Shown here: one piece after another, positions 18,196 to 27,446 of the stretch | How positions within the stretch are numbered: position 1 is the first letter of the stretch | Layout of the letters: every line of letters starts with the position of its first letter | Assembly (NCBI GenBank): GCA_016000265.1 | Contig: JAECRL010000005.1 | Location: 62,001 to 126,000, forward strand | Direction of reading: 5' to 3' | Origin: Burkholderiales bacterium | GTDB lineage: Bacteria; Pseudomonadota; Gammaproteobacteria; Burkholderiales; Burkholderiaceae_C | Length of the DNA stretch: 64,000 bases | Notes under the pieces: model-generated | Database searches by the model: none | Told to the model about the DNA's origin: nothing | What the model saw: the letters and a program-made list of their open reading frames with translations, nothing else | Made by a program: the position numbers and the translations under genes

Positions 18196-19452
18196 ATGGC
18201 GTCTATGCACAAAACTGGATCATTTCTTCAACGGACGCGAGCCGTGTGGGGCGGGATGTGGGTCCTGGCCCTGTTGGTTTCGCCCTTCGTGGTGGGGGCT
18301 CAGGTCACCGAAAGGGCGCCTGAAAAGGTGCTCGAGAAAGCGGCATCGGGCACCTCAGCCGCCACTTCGGCGGCCACTCCAGCGGCGTCGACCTCGGCGA
18401 CCCTTTCAGCTTCCGCCGCGGCCTCCGCTGCTTCGGCCACGCCAGCGCCGCCCGTCCCCCCTCCACGCCGCTGGTTGAGCTCCCCTCGCGTGTACGGGCG
18501 ACTGACCTCGCAAGACCTGGGGGTCGTCATCAACGTCGACGACCCGTACTCGGTGCAGGTGGGTGAGTACTACATTCGCGCGCGCAAGATCCCGGAGGAC
18601 CAGGTGCTGCGCCTGAGCCTGCCCATCAGGGGGGCCTTGACGCTCGCTGAATTCGAAGATTTTCGCAAGCAGGTCGACGCGTTTTATGGCGACCGCGTCC
18701 AAGCCCTGGCGCTGACCTGGCGCCTGCCGTACGCCGTGAACTGCCACGCCATCACCGGCGCGCTGGCGATGGGTTACGACCCCCAGTTGTGTGCGAACAC
18801 CTGTGGGGCAGGGCGCGTCTCGCGCTACTTCGCCTCGCCATCCACCAAGCCCCACAAGGACCTGGGCATGCGCCTGAGCATGTTGCTGGCTGCGCGCGAC
18901 GTCGACTCGGCCAAGGCGCTGATCGACCGGGGCGTGAAATCCGACGGCACCTTGGGGCTGCGCGGCGGCCTGCCGGCCAACGTGCACTACGTCACCACCT
19001 CGGACTCGGTGCGCAGCGTGCGCCAGTCGCTGTTCCCTCCGGCCGGAGCCGTGCCCAAGCTGGGCCTCAACGTCAAGCTGGACCAGACCGAAGCGTTGAG
19101 GGGCGCGGAGCGCGTGCTGATCTACATGACCGGGCGCGCGAGCGTGGACTGGATCGACACCGTCGGGTTCCTGCCCGGTGCGCTGGCCGACCACCTCACC
19201 TCCTTCGGTGGCGTGCTCGACAAACCACATGGCCAGATGACGGTGCTGGCCTGGATCCACGCCGGCGCCACCGCGAGCTACGGCACCGCGAGTGAGCCTT
19301 GTGCACACCTGCAGAAGTTCCCGCACCCGCAGGCCTTGTTGTCGTTTTATGTCCAGGGTTCAACGGCGCTGGAGGCCTACTGGAAAAGCGTGGCCTGGCC
19401 GCAGCAGGGGCTGTTCGTCGGCGAGCCCCTGGCCGCGCCGTTCGCTCGCTGA
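18196..19452 (+). CDS. Exported TIGR03790-like protein of unknown function
   Basis: About 418 residues. A signal peptide (cleavage after V-V-G-A-Q) is followed by a low-complexity Ala/Ser/Thr/Pro linker (about residues 38-95). The conserved body begins with L-G-V-V-I-N-V-D-D-P-Y-S-V-Q-V-G-E-Y-Y and R-K-I-P, and ends with F-P-H-P-Q-A-L-L-S-F-Y and Y-W-K-S-V-A-W-P-Q-Q-G-L-F-V-G-E-P. These features fit the TIGR03790 family, which has no known activity. The start is ATG 18196 or 18205. The location is probably periplasmic or outer-membrane associated. Confidence 0.75.
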   Translation: MASMHKTGSFLQRTRAVWGGMWVLALLVSPFVVGAQVTERAPEKVLEKAASGTSAATSAATPAASTSATLSASAAASAASATPAPPVPPPRRWLSSPRVYGRLTSQDLGVVINVDDPYSVQVGEYYIRARKIPEDQVLRLSLPIRGALTLAEFEDFRKQVDAFYGDRVQALALTWRLPYAVNCHAITGALAMGYDPQLCANTCGAGRVSRYFASPSTKPHKDLGMRLSMLLAARDVDSAKALIDRGVKSDGTLGLRGGLPANVHYVTTSDSVRSVRQSLFPPAGAVPKLGLNVKLDQTEALRGAERVLIYMTGRASVDWIDTVGFLPGALADHLTSFGGVLDKPHGQMTVLAWIHAGATASYGTASEPCAHLQKFPHPQALLSFYVQGSTALEAYWKSVAWPQQGLFVGEPLAAPFAR

Positions 19453-19474
19453 CGTCGCCTGTCGCGGGTCCGGC

Positions 19475-20359
19475 TCAACGCAGCCAGCCCCAGGCCACTC
19501 GCTGGGTGATCCACGCTTTGCGCAGCGGCGTCAGCAGCAGTCGCTGGTGCAGCACCGCGTCGCCCGCCGAGCCAACCACCTGCGCCTGTTGACGCGCCAT
19601 GTGAGCCAGCGCCACCAGTGGGCGCAGGGCACGAGCTGGCTCGGGGGGCAGGGCGCGAATGGCCGACAGCGCCTCATCCAGCGGCCCCGTGGCGCGCGCC
19701 TGCAAGTCGGCCAGCAGGCCTGCCCAACCGTCGGGCGTGGCGCTCGCATCGGGCTGGGTCAACTGGTGCGCGCGCACCCCATGCGCCTGCAGCACGTCGA
19801 TGCCCACGTTGACCCAGCCGGCGCGTCCGTCCTGGCCGAGTCGACCCAGTCGGTGCGCCATGCGCAAACCCAGGCCCAGGCGACGCGCTGCGGCGCCAGC
19901 CGCGTCCCCCTTGGCCCCCAGCAGGAGGGCGGCGCCCTCGCAGGCCCGTCCGGTGGTCTGCTCGGCGTGGCGCGCAAAGTGCGCCTCGTCCATCCAGCGC
20001 GTCTGGTGCACCAACTGGATCAGGCCCTCGACCTGACCCTGCCAGGTGGCGAGGGCGGGCCAGGCGCCATCAGCCGGCAGGCGCGCCGCCTCGCGCTCTT
20101 TCATGAGCGGGTGATGGGGCTGTCCCCGGTCGGTGTCGACCAGCTCCTGCAGCCACCAGCGCAGTTTGGTCTCCGCCACGCCAGGGTCTTGCACGTCGGC
20201 GGGGATGCGCGCGAGCTCATGCCACCAGCGCGCCCAGGTCAGCAGCGCCGTGCGCCGCTCGCTCGGCACCAGCCGCAGGGCGTGATACAGGCTGCTGCCA
20301 GAACGTGGGAAAGCAACGGGGGAGTGGTTGGCTGAGAGGGGGGTGGGTGCGGCGGGCAT
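19475..20359 (-). CDS. Squalene/phytoene synthase-fold protein, probably non-catalytic
   Basis: About 294 residues, all helical. It resembles the squalene/phytoene synthase superfamily, with W-H-E-L-A-R-I-P-A-D-V-Q-D-P-G-V-A-E and L-R-W-W-L-Q-E-L. The first aspartate-rich motif that binds prenyl diphosphate in true synthases is not visible; W-W-H-E-L takes its place, as in the NDUFAF6-like branch linked to complex I assembly. No hopanoid or carotenoid genes lie nearby. I used the ATG at 20359; a TTG at 20419 is the longer alternative. It is divergent from the RND operon. Confidence 0.7.
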   Translation of the reverse strand: MPAAPTPLSANHSPVAFPRSGSSLYHALRLVPSERRTALLTWARWWHELARIPADVQDPGVAETKLRWWLQELVDTDRGQPHHPLMKEREAARLPADGAWPALATWQGQVEGLIQLVHQTRWMDEAHFARHAEQTTGRACEGAALLLGAKGDAAGAAARRLGLGLRMAHRLGRLGQDGRAGWVNVGIDVLQAHGVRAHQLTQPDASATPDGWAGLLADLQARATGPLDEALSAIRALPPEPARALRPLVALAHMARQQAQVVGSAGDAVLHQRLLLTPLRKAWITQRVAWGWLR

Positions 20360-20461
20360 GGACTCGAAGGGGGCGCAAGAGAACTCAGGGTCAACCCTGT
20401 GGAACAAGGCAGAAAACAACAGCGCGGGGTGGCGCAGGCCCCCATTGTCTCAATAGCTGAA

Positions 20462-20491
20462 TTGACAGGGGGGGAGGGCCTTGCCTACATT
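20462..20491 (+). promoter_or_regulatory. Sigma70 promoter of the RND efflux operon
   Basis: A consensus TTGACA (20462-20467) and TACATT (20486-20491) are separated by 18 nt. The -10 box touches the palindrome at 20492-20509. The adaptor ATG lies about 97 nt downstream of the -10 box. Confidence 0.75.
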
Positions 20492-20509
20492 ACTGACCCG
20501 CGGGTCAGT
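20492..20509. promoter_or_regulatory. Perfect 18-bp palindromic operator, probably for a TetR-type repressor
   Basis: ACTGACCCGCGGGTCAGT is identical to its reverse complement and begins directly after the -10 box, covering the expected transcription start. Length, symmetry and position fit a TetR-family operator that shuts an efflux operon. No regulator gene is adjacent, so the repressor must be encoded elsewhere. Confidence 0.7.
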
Positions 20510-20588
20510 TGCCGAGCCGACCCGCTGGCCGAGCCGCGCCCGGCCTGGCGCTTTTGGGTTGCGGCCATCACCTCCTCAGCAGACAAGC

Positions 20589-21725
20589 ATGCAGATCACA
20601 CGCTGGTATCCCCTTCCTTTTGCCTTGATCGTCTCTGCCGCCTTGCTGGCCGGCTGCAGCAAGCCAGCCGAGCAGGCCCAGCCCGTGCGCGCCGTGCGCA
20701 CCCTGGTTCTCAGCGACACGGGGGGCAGCCTGCAGCGCGAGTTTTCGGCTGAAATCCGCGCCCGCACCGAGTCGCGCCTGTCCTTCCGCGTCAATGGCAA
20801 GGTCACCCGCCGCACAGTGGACCTGGGGCAGCGCGTGCAGGCCGGGCAGTTGCTCGCGCAAGTGGACGCGCAAGACCTGCGATTGGGCGAGGACGCCGCC
20901 CGCGCCGCCCTGGCCGCGGCGGAGGCCCAGGCCACCCAGGCCGCCTCGGACCTGCGTCGCTTCAAGGACCTGCGCGCGCAAGGCTTCATCAGCGAAGCAG
21001 AACTCGACCGCCACTTGACCACCGACCGGGCCGCCCAGGCCAGCTTGCGTCAGGCCCGTGCCCAGGCCGGCGTGCAGGCCAACCAGACCGCCTACGCCGC
21101 GCTGACCGCCGGGGCCGCCGGTGTGATCACCTCGGTCGACGTCGAGCCTGGCCAGGTTGTGGCCGCCGGTGCGCCGGTGCTCACCCTCGCTCACGACGGC
21201 CCCCGCGACGCGGTGTTCTCCGTGCCCGAAGACATGGGCGCCGTGATTCGCCCCCTCGTTGGCAAAGCCGGTGGCGTTCAGGTGCGCCGCTGGGGCAGCA
21301 ACGAGTGGGCACCCGCCACCGTGCGCGAAGTCGCCGCCGCCACCGACTCCCTCACCCGCACCCTGCAGGTCAAGGCCGACATCGCGGGCTTGCCTGTCGA
21401 GCTGGGCCAGACCGCATCGGTGGCCCTGCGTGCGCCCACGCGCGTCAAGGGCGGCATCCAGTTGCCCTTGCACGCCCTGGCCGAGCGCGACGGCCGCTCC
21501 GTCGTCTGGGTGCTCAACAGCAAGACCATGACGGTGCAGGCGCAGCCCGTCGTCACGGGCGACATCATCGGCAACCTGGTTCTGGTGCTCCAGGGCCTGC
21601 AGCCCGGCCAGGAGGTCGTCACCGCTGGTGTTCACGTGCTGCTGCCTGGCCAGAAGGTCAAGCGCTACGTGGAGCCCGGTCGCCCCGTCGCACCGCAGGC
21701 CGCCGCCTCGTCCCCCCGTTCCTGA
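20589..21725 (+). CDS. RND efflux periplasmic adaptor (membrane fusion lipoprotein)
   Basis: 378 residues, with ATG at 20589. The signal peptide ends in lipobox L-A-G-C near residue 20, so the protein is anchored to the inner membrane. An HlyD/AcrA-type lipoyl region (V-N-G-K-V-T-R-R-T-V-D-L-G-Q-R-V-Q-A-G-Q), an alpha-helical hairpin (about residues 95-150), a beta barrel and a membrane-proximal domain follow. It links the inner-membrane pump to an outer-membrane channel. No outer-membrane channel gene follows the pump, so a shared TolC-like protein is assumed. The pump gene is 42 bp downstream. Confidence 0.9.
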   Translation: MQITRWYPLPFALIVSAALLAGCSKPAEQAQPVRAVRTLVLSDTGGSLQREFSAEIRARTESRLSFRVNGKVTRRTVDLGQRVQAGQLLAQVDAQDLRLGEDAARAALAAAEAQATQAASDLRRFKDLRAQGFISEAELDRHLTTDRAAQASLRQARAQAGVQANQTAYAALTAGAAGVITSVDVEPGQVVAAGAPVLTLAHDGPRDAVFSVPEDMGAVIRPLVGKAGGVQVRRWGSNEWAPATVREVAAATDSLTRTLQVKADIAGLPVELGQTASVALRAPTRVKGGIQLPLHALAERDGRSVVWVLNSKTMTVQAQPVVTGDIIGNLVLVLQGLQPGQEVVTAGVHVLLPGQKVKRYVEPGRPVAPQAAASSPRS

Positions 21726-21767
21726 TCCGCCCCCGGATCCCCATACCGACCCGATCAGGAGCTGGTG

Positions 21768-24700
21768 GTGAGCCACACCGAACACGACACCGCGTCCGCC
21801 GACGCCGACAAGCGCATCAACTGGCCGCAGGCCCAACGCTTCAACATGTCCCGATGGGCGCTGGAGCATCCCGCCCTCACGCGCTACCTCATGGTGGTGC
21901 TGATGGTGCTGGGCTTCGCCGCCTATTTCCAGCTCGGGCAGGATGAAGACCCGCCGTTTGCGTTTCGCATCATGGTGGTGCGCGCCTACTGGCCGGGCAC
22001 CACGGCGCAGGAGATGGCCGAGCAGGTCACTGACAAGATCGAGCGCACCTTGCAAGAGGTGCCCAACGCCGACCGCCTGCAGTCCTACACCAAGCCGGGT
22101 GAGTCGTTCACGTTGATGCTGGTCAAGGACTCCTCGCCCCCGAAGGAGATCCCCAACCTCTGGTATCAGGTGCGCAAGAAGATCGGCGACATGCGCGGCA
22201 CCTTGCCGCAGGGCGTGATCGGGCCGTTCTTCAACGACGAATTCGGTGACGTCTACGGCTCCATCTACGCGCTGTCGGCCGACGGCTTCACCCAAGAAGA
22301 GCTGCGACAGTTCGCCGAGAAAGCCCGCTCCGACATGCTGCGCGTGCCGGGCGTGGCCAAAGTCGAGCTGTTCGGCGTGCAGCCCGAGAAGGTGTTCGTC
22401 GAGATCCCGCAGCAAAAACTCGCCCAGCTGGGCGTGGACATGAGCCACGTCGTGGCCCAGCTCAATGCGCAGAACGCGGTCGAAGGCGCGGGCGTGTTCA
22501 CCAACGAGCGCGCCACCGTGCAGATGCGCGTCAACGGCGCCATCCAGACGCTCGACCAACTGCGACAGCTGCCCATCCGCGTCGTCAACCCCGCCACCGG
22601 CCAGGCCCGCAGCCTCAAGCTCGGTGACATCGCCACCGTGCGCCGCGGCTACCAGGACCCGGCCGTCACCAAGGTGCGCCACCAGGGCAAGGAAGTCATC
22701 GCCCTGGGCATCTCCATGGCCAAGGGTGGCGACATCATCCGGCTGGGCAAAAGCCTCACGCAGGCGTCGGAGCGCATCCGGGCCGACCTGCCCGTGGGCA
22801 TCGAACTCGACCAGATTCAGAACCAGCCCAACTCCGTCTCCAGCTCGGTGGGGGAGTTCGTCAAGGTGCTGATCGAGGCGGTGCTGGTCGTGCTGGTCGT
22901 CAGCTTCGTCAGCCTGGGGCTGCACACACGGCCTTTGCGCCTGGACGTCTGGCCGGGGCTGGTCGTGGCCATCACCATCCCCCTGGTGCTGGCCATGACC
23001 TTCCTGGTCATGTACTACGCCGACGTGGGCCTGCACAAGATTTCGCTGGGTGCGCTCATCATCGCGCTGGGCCTGCTGGTCGACGACGCCATCATCGCCG
23101 TCGAGATGATGGTTCACAAGCTGGAGGAGGGCTACGACAAGGTCAAGGCGGCCACCGCGGCATACGACCTCACGGCCATGCCCATGCTGACCGGCACCCT
23201 CATCACCGCCGCGGGCTTCCTGCCGATCGGCATGGCGAAGTCATCCACGGGTGAGTACACCTTCGCGATCTTCGCCGTCACGGCGGCCGCGCTGCTCCTG
23301 TCGTGGCTCGTGTCCGTCTACTTCGTGCCCTACCTGGGCCTGTTGCTGCTCAAGACCAAGCCCAAACTCACGGCAGGCGAGGCCCTCGACCTCTACGACA
23401 CCCCGTTCTACAACCGCTTCCGCTCGCTGGTGGGGTGGTGTGTCGCGCACCGTTGGACCACCATCGCGTTGACGATTGGCGCACTGGTGCTGGGTGTGGT
23501 CGGCATGGGCAAGGTTCAGCAGCAGTTCTTCCCGGACTCCAGCCGCCCTGAAATCATCGTCGACCTCTGGCAGCCCGAAGGCAGCAGCATCCAGTCCACC
23601 GAAGACGTCGCGCGCCGCTTCGAGTCCCGCATGATGAAAGAGCCCGGCGTGCGCACGGTCAGCACCTGGGTGGGCACCGGCCTGCCGCGCTTCTATCTCC
23701 CCATGGACCAGATCTTCCCGCAGAGCAACGTCAGCCAGGTCGTGCTGCTGCCCGAAGATGCCGTCGCCCGCGAGCGCCTGCGCAAGGCCTTGCCTGAGTT
23801 GCTGGCCACCGAGTTCCCCGAGGTGCGCGCGCGCGTCAAGCTGCTGCCAAACGGGCCGCCCGTTCCCTACCCGGTGCAGTTCCGCATCGTGGGAGACGAC
23901 GTCGAAACCCTGCGCGGCATCGCCGGTCAGGCCAAAGACCTGATGCGCCAGCACCCTGACATGCGTGGCGTCAACGACAACTGGAACGAGTCCATCAAGG
24001 CCATCCGTCTGTCGGTTGACCAGGACAAGGCCCGTGCCATGGGCGTCAGCTCACAGGCCATCGCCCAGGCCAGCCGCATCCTCACCTCGGGTGCCACCGT
24101 GGCCCAGTTCCGCGAGGGCGACCGCCTCATCGACATCGACTTCCGCACCCCCCAGTCCGAGCGCCAGACGCTCGAAGCCCTGGACAACGCCTACGTGCCC
24201 ACGGCCAGCGGCCGCATGGTGCCCGTGCTGCAGGTGGCCAAGCCCAAGCTGGTGTGGGAGCCCGGCGTGCTGTGGCGTGAAGGCCGTCACTTCGCCGTGA
24301 CCGTGCAAGGCGACGTCCGCGAAGGCGTTCAGGGCCCCACCGTCAGCATGGCCCTGTGGCCTCAGATGCAGGCCCTTCAAGCCAAGTTGCCCGTGGGCTA
24401 CCGCATCGAGCTGGCTGGCACCGCCGAAGAAAGCTCCAAGGGGCAGGGCTCCATCTTCGCCAACCTGCCGGTGATGCTGTTCATCATCTTCACGCTGTTG
24501 ATGCTGCAACTGCAGAGCTTCTCGCGAGCCCTGCTGGTTTTCCTGACCGGCCCCATGGGCATCGCCGGTGTGGCCTTGGCCCTGCTGACGCTCAACCGGC
24601 CGTTCGGGTTCGTCGCCTTGCTGGGCGTGATCGCCCTCATGGGCATGATCATGCGCAACTCCGTCATCCTGATCGACCAGATCGAGCAGGATCGCGCTCG

Positions 24701-24938
24701 CGGGGTGCCGGCCTGGGACGCCGTCATCGGCGCGGCGGTGCGGCGCTTCCGGCCCATCGTGCTGACCGCCGCCGCGGCCGTGCTGGCCATGATCCCTCTC
24801 AGCCGCAGCGTGTTCTGGGGCCCGATGGCCGTGGCCATCATGGGTGGCCTGATCGTGGCCACCGCGCTGACCCTGTTGGCCCTGCCGGCCATGTACGCGG
24901 CGTGGTTCCGCGTGCGTCGACCCGAACAGGCCGCCTGA
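21768..24938 (+). CDS. RND multidrug efflux permease (AcrB/MexB superfamily)
   Basis: 1056 residues, the normal length for the family. Twelve transmembrane helices in two six-helix halves are separated by two large periplasmic loops. Helix 4 carries G-L-L-V-D-D-A-I-I-A-V-E with the paired Asp residues of proton translocation. I preferred the second of two GTG codons (21768) because AGGAG is 6 nt upstream. The substrate class is not evident. The short loop sequences resemble the HAE1 branch more than metal pumps, because methionine clusters are absent. Confidence 0.92.
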   Translation: MSHTEHDTASADADKRINWPQAQRFNMSRWALEHPALTRYLMVVLMVLGFAAYFQLGQDEDPPFAFRIMVVRAYWPGTTAQEMAEQVTDKIERTLQEVPNADRLQSYTKPGESFTLMLVKDSSPPKEIPNLWYQVRKKIGDMRGTLPQGVIGPFFNDEFGDVYGSIYALSADGFTQEELRQFAEKARSDMLRVPGVAKVELFGVQPEKVFVEIPQQKLAQLGVDMSHVVAQLNAQNAVEGAGVFTNERATVQMRVNGAIQTLDQLRQLPIRVVNPATGQARSLKLGDIATVRRGYQDPAVTKVRHQGKEVIALGISMAKGGDIIRLGKSLTQASERIRADLPVGIELDQIQNQPNSVSSSVGEFVKVLIEAVLVVLVVSFVSLGLHTRPLRLDVWPGLVVAITIPLVLAMTFLVMYYADVGLHKISLGALIIALGLLVDDAIIAVEMMVHKLEEGYDKVKAATAAYDLTAMPMLTGTLITAAGFLPIGMAKSSTGEYTFAIFAVTAAALLLSWLVSVYFVPYLGLLLLKTKPKLTAGEALDLYDTPFYNRFRSLVGWCVAHRWTTIALTIGALVLGVVGMGKVQQQFFPDSSRPEIIVDLWQPEGSSIQSTEDVARRFESRMMKEPGVRTVSTWVGTGLPRFYLPMDQIFPQSNVSQVVLLPEDAVARERLRKALPELLATEFPEVRARVKLLPNGPPVPYPVQFRIVGDDVETLRGIAGQAKDLMRQHPDMRGVNDNWNESIKAIRLSVDQDKARAMGVSSQAIAQASRILTSGATVAQFREGDRLIDIDFRTPQSERQTLEALDNAYVPTASGRMVPVLQVAKPKLVWEPGVLWREGRHFAVTVQGDVREGVQGPTVSMALWPQMQALQAKLPVGYRIELAGTAEESSKGQGSIFANLPVMLFIIFTLLMLQLQSFSRALLVFLTGPMGIAGVALALLTLNRPFGFVALLGVIALMGMIMRNSVILIDQIEQDRARGVPAWDAVIGAAVRRFRPIVLTAAAAVLAMIPLSRSVFWGPMAVAIMGGLIVATALTLLALPAMYAAWFRVRRPEQAA

Positions 24939-25024
24939 GCAGAGGGAAGCCCGCGCGGCCCCCTCGTTGTCGAATCCCGGTCGCAGCCGCAGTAGAATCG
25001 CGGGTTACGACCGAATCAGCCAGT

Positions 25025-25063
25025 CCGGCAGCCGGTCCATCGAGACAGGCAGCCGGGCTTTTT
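25025..25063 (+). terminator. Probable terminator between the RND operon and tRNA-Leu
   Basis: A stem of CCGGCAGCC with GGCAGCCGG (one A-A mismatch) is followed by GCTTTTT. It sits directly upstream of tRNA-Leu, so it may also attenuate transcription entering the tRNA. Confidence 0.5.
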
Positions 25064-25071
25064 CAGTCTGC

Positions 25072-25158
25072 GCGCGGGTGGCGAAATTGGTAGACGCACC
25101 AGGTTTAGGTCCTGACGCCAGCGATGGTGTGGGGGTTCGAGTCCCCCCCCGCGCACCA
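25072..25158 (+). tRNA. tRNA-Leu (anticodon TAG)
   Basis: 87 nt with encoded CCA. The acceptor stem GCGCGGG pairs with CCCGCGC. The D-arm reads GAAATTGGTAGACGC, the anticodon loop carries TAG, a long variable arm is typical of class II tRNA-Leu, and the T-loop is GGTTCGAGTCC. It lies immediately upstream of tig, an arrangement common in betaproteobacteria. Confidence 0.95.
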
Positions 25159-25199
25159 CAGACGCAGTTTTGTTTTCACCATTTCTGAGAGTTCAAATC

Positions 25200-26519
25200 A
25201 TGGCGATCACCGTGGAGACCCTCGACAAGCTGGAGCGCCGCATCACGCTGTCGCTGGCAGCTGATGTCCTCAAGAACGAAGTCGATGCCCGCCTCAAGAA
25301 GCTGGCTCGCACCACCAAGGCCGACGGCTTCCGCCCCGGCAAGGTGCCGATGAACGTCGTGGCCCAGCGCTACGGCTACTCGGTTCAGTACGAAGTCATC
25401 AACGACCAGCTGGGCGAAGCCTTTGCCAAGGCCGCCCAGGAAGCCCAACTGCGCGTGGCTGGCCAGCCCCGCATCGCAGAAAAAGAAGGCGAGCCGGTTG
25501 ACGGCAAGCTGCAGTTCGACGCCACCTTCGAGGTCTACCCCGAAGTCAGCATCGGCGACCTCGCTGCCGTCGAAATCGAGCGCGTCAACGCCGAAGTCAA
25601 CGACGCGGCCATCGACCGCACCATCGAGATCCTGCGCAAGCAGCGTCGCACCTTCGCCCAGCGTCCCGCTGCAGAAGGCGCCGCCGACGGCGACCGCGTG
25701 ACCATCGACTTCGAAGGCAAGATCGACGGCGTGCCCTTTGATGGCGGCAAGGCCGAAGGCTTCCAGTTCCTGGTCGGCGAAGGCCAGATGCTCGAGGCCT
25801 TCGAGAAGGCCGTTCGCGGCATGAAGACCGGCGAGTCCAAGACCTTCCCCCTGGCCTTCCCCGAGGACTACCACGGCAAGGACGTGGCCGGCAAGGAGGC
25901 CGACTTCCTGGTGACGGTCAAGAAAGTCGAGGGCCAGAACCTGCCCGAGATGAACGAGGACTTCATCAAGTCCCTGGGCCTGGCCGAAGGCACCGTTGAC
26001 GCCCTGCGCGCCGACGTCAAGCGCAACCTCGAGCGCGAGGTCAAGTTCCGCGTGGCCGCCCGCAACAAGGCCGCCGCCATGGAAGCCCTGCTGAAGCTGG
26101 TCGACTTCGACCTGCCCCAGTCGCTCGTGGCCGCCGAAGGCGACCGCCTGCTGGAAGGCGCTCGCGCCGACCTGAAGGCCCGTGGCATCCCCGACGCCGA
26201 CAAGGCCCCGATCCCGGCCGAGATGTTCAAGCCTCAGGCCGAGCGTCGCGTGCGCCTGGGCCTGACCGTGGCCGAGCTGGTCAAGGCCAACAACCTTCAG
26301 GCCAAGCCCGAGCAGCTGCAAAACCACATCCAGGAACTGGCCCAAAGCTACGAGCAGCCCGCCCAAGTGGTGGCCTGGTACATGAGCGATCGCCAGCGCA
26401 TGGCCGAAGTCGAGGCCGTGGTGATCGAAGCCAACGTCGCCGACTTCGTCCTGTCGAAGGCCAAGGTCACCGAAAAGACCCTGGGTTTCGAAGAGCTGAT
26501 GGGTCAGCAAGGCGCCTGA
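25200..26519 (+). CDS. tig: Trigger factor
   Basis: 439 residues. The N-terminal ribosome-binding domain contains G-F-R-P-G-K-V-P, the family signature. The FKBP-type peptidyl-prolyl isomerase domain (about residues 150-245) includes G-D-R-V-T-I-D-F-E-G, and a helical C-terminal chaperone domain completes it. It binds nascent chains at the exit tunnel. I placed the start at ATG 25200, 42 nt after the tRNA. It heads the tig-clpP-clpX-lon series. Confidence 0.96.
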   Translation: MAITVETLDKLERRITLSLAADVLKNEVDARLKKLARTTKADGFRPGKVPMNVVAQRYGYSVQYEVINDQLGEAFAKAAQEAQLRVAGQPRIAEKEGEPVDGKLQFDATFEVYPEVSIGDLAAVEIERVNAEVNDAAIDRTIEILRKQRRTFAQRPAAEGAADGDRVTIDFEGKIDGVPFDGGKAEGFQFLVGEGQMLEAFEKAVRGMKTGESKTFPLAFPEDYHGKDVAGKEADFLVTVKKVEGQNLPEMNEDFIKSLGLAEGTVDALRADVKRNLEREVKFRVAARNKAAAMEALLKLVDFDLPQSLVAAEGDRLLEGARADLKARGIPDADKAPIPAEMFKPQAERRVRLGLTVAELVKANNLQAKPEQLQNHIQELAQSYEQPAQVVAWYMSDRQRMAEVEAVVIEANVADFVLSKAKVTEKTLGFEELMGQQGA

Positions 26520-26542
26520 TTCCCGCCTGACACAGGCCCCCG

Positions 26543-26580
26543 AGGCACCGGCAATCCTGAGTGATTGCAGGTGCCTTTTG
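26543..26580 (+). terminator. Intrinsic terminator after tig
   Basis: AGGCACC and GGTGCCT pair, with an inner GCAATC/GATTGC stem, followed by TTTTG. It separates tig from clpP, which therefore needs its own promoter. Confidence 0.75.
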
Positions 26581-26672
26581 TTTTGTGCGAGGGTCTTCCT
26601 CCCTTCGTGTTTTTCCCGTGTGCCAGCAAACAACGGAATGACGATGCCGCAGGAGCGACGTCTTTTCCGACC

Positions 26673-26701
26673 TTCGAGGCACCCGGATCGCACGTCATAA
26701 T
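26673..26701 (+). promoter_or_regulatory. Possible clpP promoter
   Basis: TTCGAG (26673-26678) and CATAAT (26696-26701) are spaced 17 nt apart, downstream of the tig terminator and about 65 nt before clpP. The match is moderate. I did not see a sigma32 heat-shock consensus. Confidence 0.35.
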
Positions 26702-26766
26702 CATTTCAAACGGATACCGGCGCCCAAGGGCGTCGAAACGCTGGAACGTCGCGTACAAGGAAGCAC

Positions 26767-27375
26767 ATGAGCGCACTGGACATTCAAAACCTGGGCATGG
26801 TGCCCATGGTCATCGAACAATCGGGTCGCGGTGAGCGCGCCTACGACATCTACAGCCGACTGCTGCGCGAGCGCGTGGTCTTCCTGGTCGGCCCGGTCAA
26901 CGACGTCACCGCCAACCTGGTCGTGGCCCAGTTGCTCTTCCTCGAGAGCGAAAACCCCGACAAGGACATCTCGCTCTACATCAACTCGCCGGGCGGCAGC
27001 GTCAGCGCCGGCATGTCGATCTTCGACACCATGCAGTTCATCAAGCCGGACGTCTCCACGCTGTGCATGGGCATGGCCGCGTCCATGGGGGCATTCCTGC
27101 TGTCGGCCGGTGCCAAGGGCAAGCGGTTCGCGCTGCCCAACAGCAAGATCATGATCCACCAGCCCCTGGGCGGCGCCCAGGGACAGGCCACCGACATCGA
27201 GATCCACGCCCGCGAGATCCTCAAGACCCGCGAGCAGCTCAACAAGATCCTGGCCGAGCGTTCGGGCCAGCCCCTGGAGAAAATCCAGAATGACACCGAG
27301 CGCGACTACTACATGACGGCCGAAGAGGCCGCCACCTACGGACTCATCGACAAGGTGCTGGAAAAGCGCGGCTGA
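26767..27375 (+). CDS. clpP: ATP-dependent Clp protease proteolytic subunit
   Basis: 202 residues. The catalytic Ser lies in [11 protein letters not shown], the His in [11 protein letters not shown], and the Asp in N-D-T-E-R-D-Y-Y. The N-terminal processing region M-V-P-M-V-I-E is present. It forms the tetradecameric barrel that degrades substrates unfolded by ClpX, encoded 72 bp downstream. Confidence 0.97.
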   Translation: MSALDIQNLGMVPMVIEQSGRGERAYDIYSRLLRERVVFLVGPVNDVTANLVVAQLLFLESENPDKDISLYINSPGGSVSAGMSIFDTMQFIKPDVSTLCMGMAASMGAFLLSAGAKGKRFALPNSKIMIHQPLGGAQGQATDIEIHAREILKTREQLNKILAERSGQPLEKIQNDTERDYYMTAEEAATYGLIDKVLEKRG

Positions 27376-27446
27376 CCCCGTCTCCGCGAGGCGCCCTGGG
27401 CGCTATCATCGATCCACACCTTGCCGACACCCTGACAGGCCGCAAC

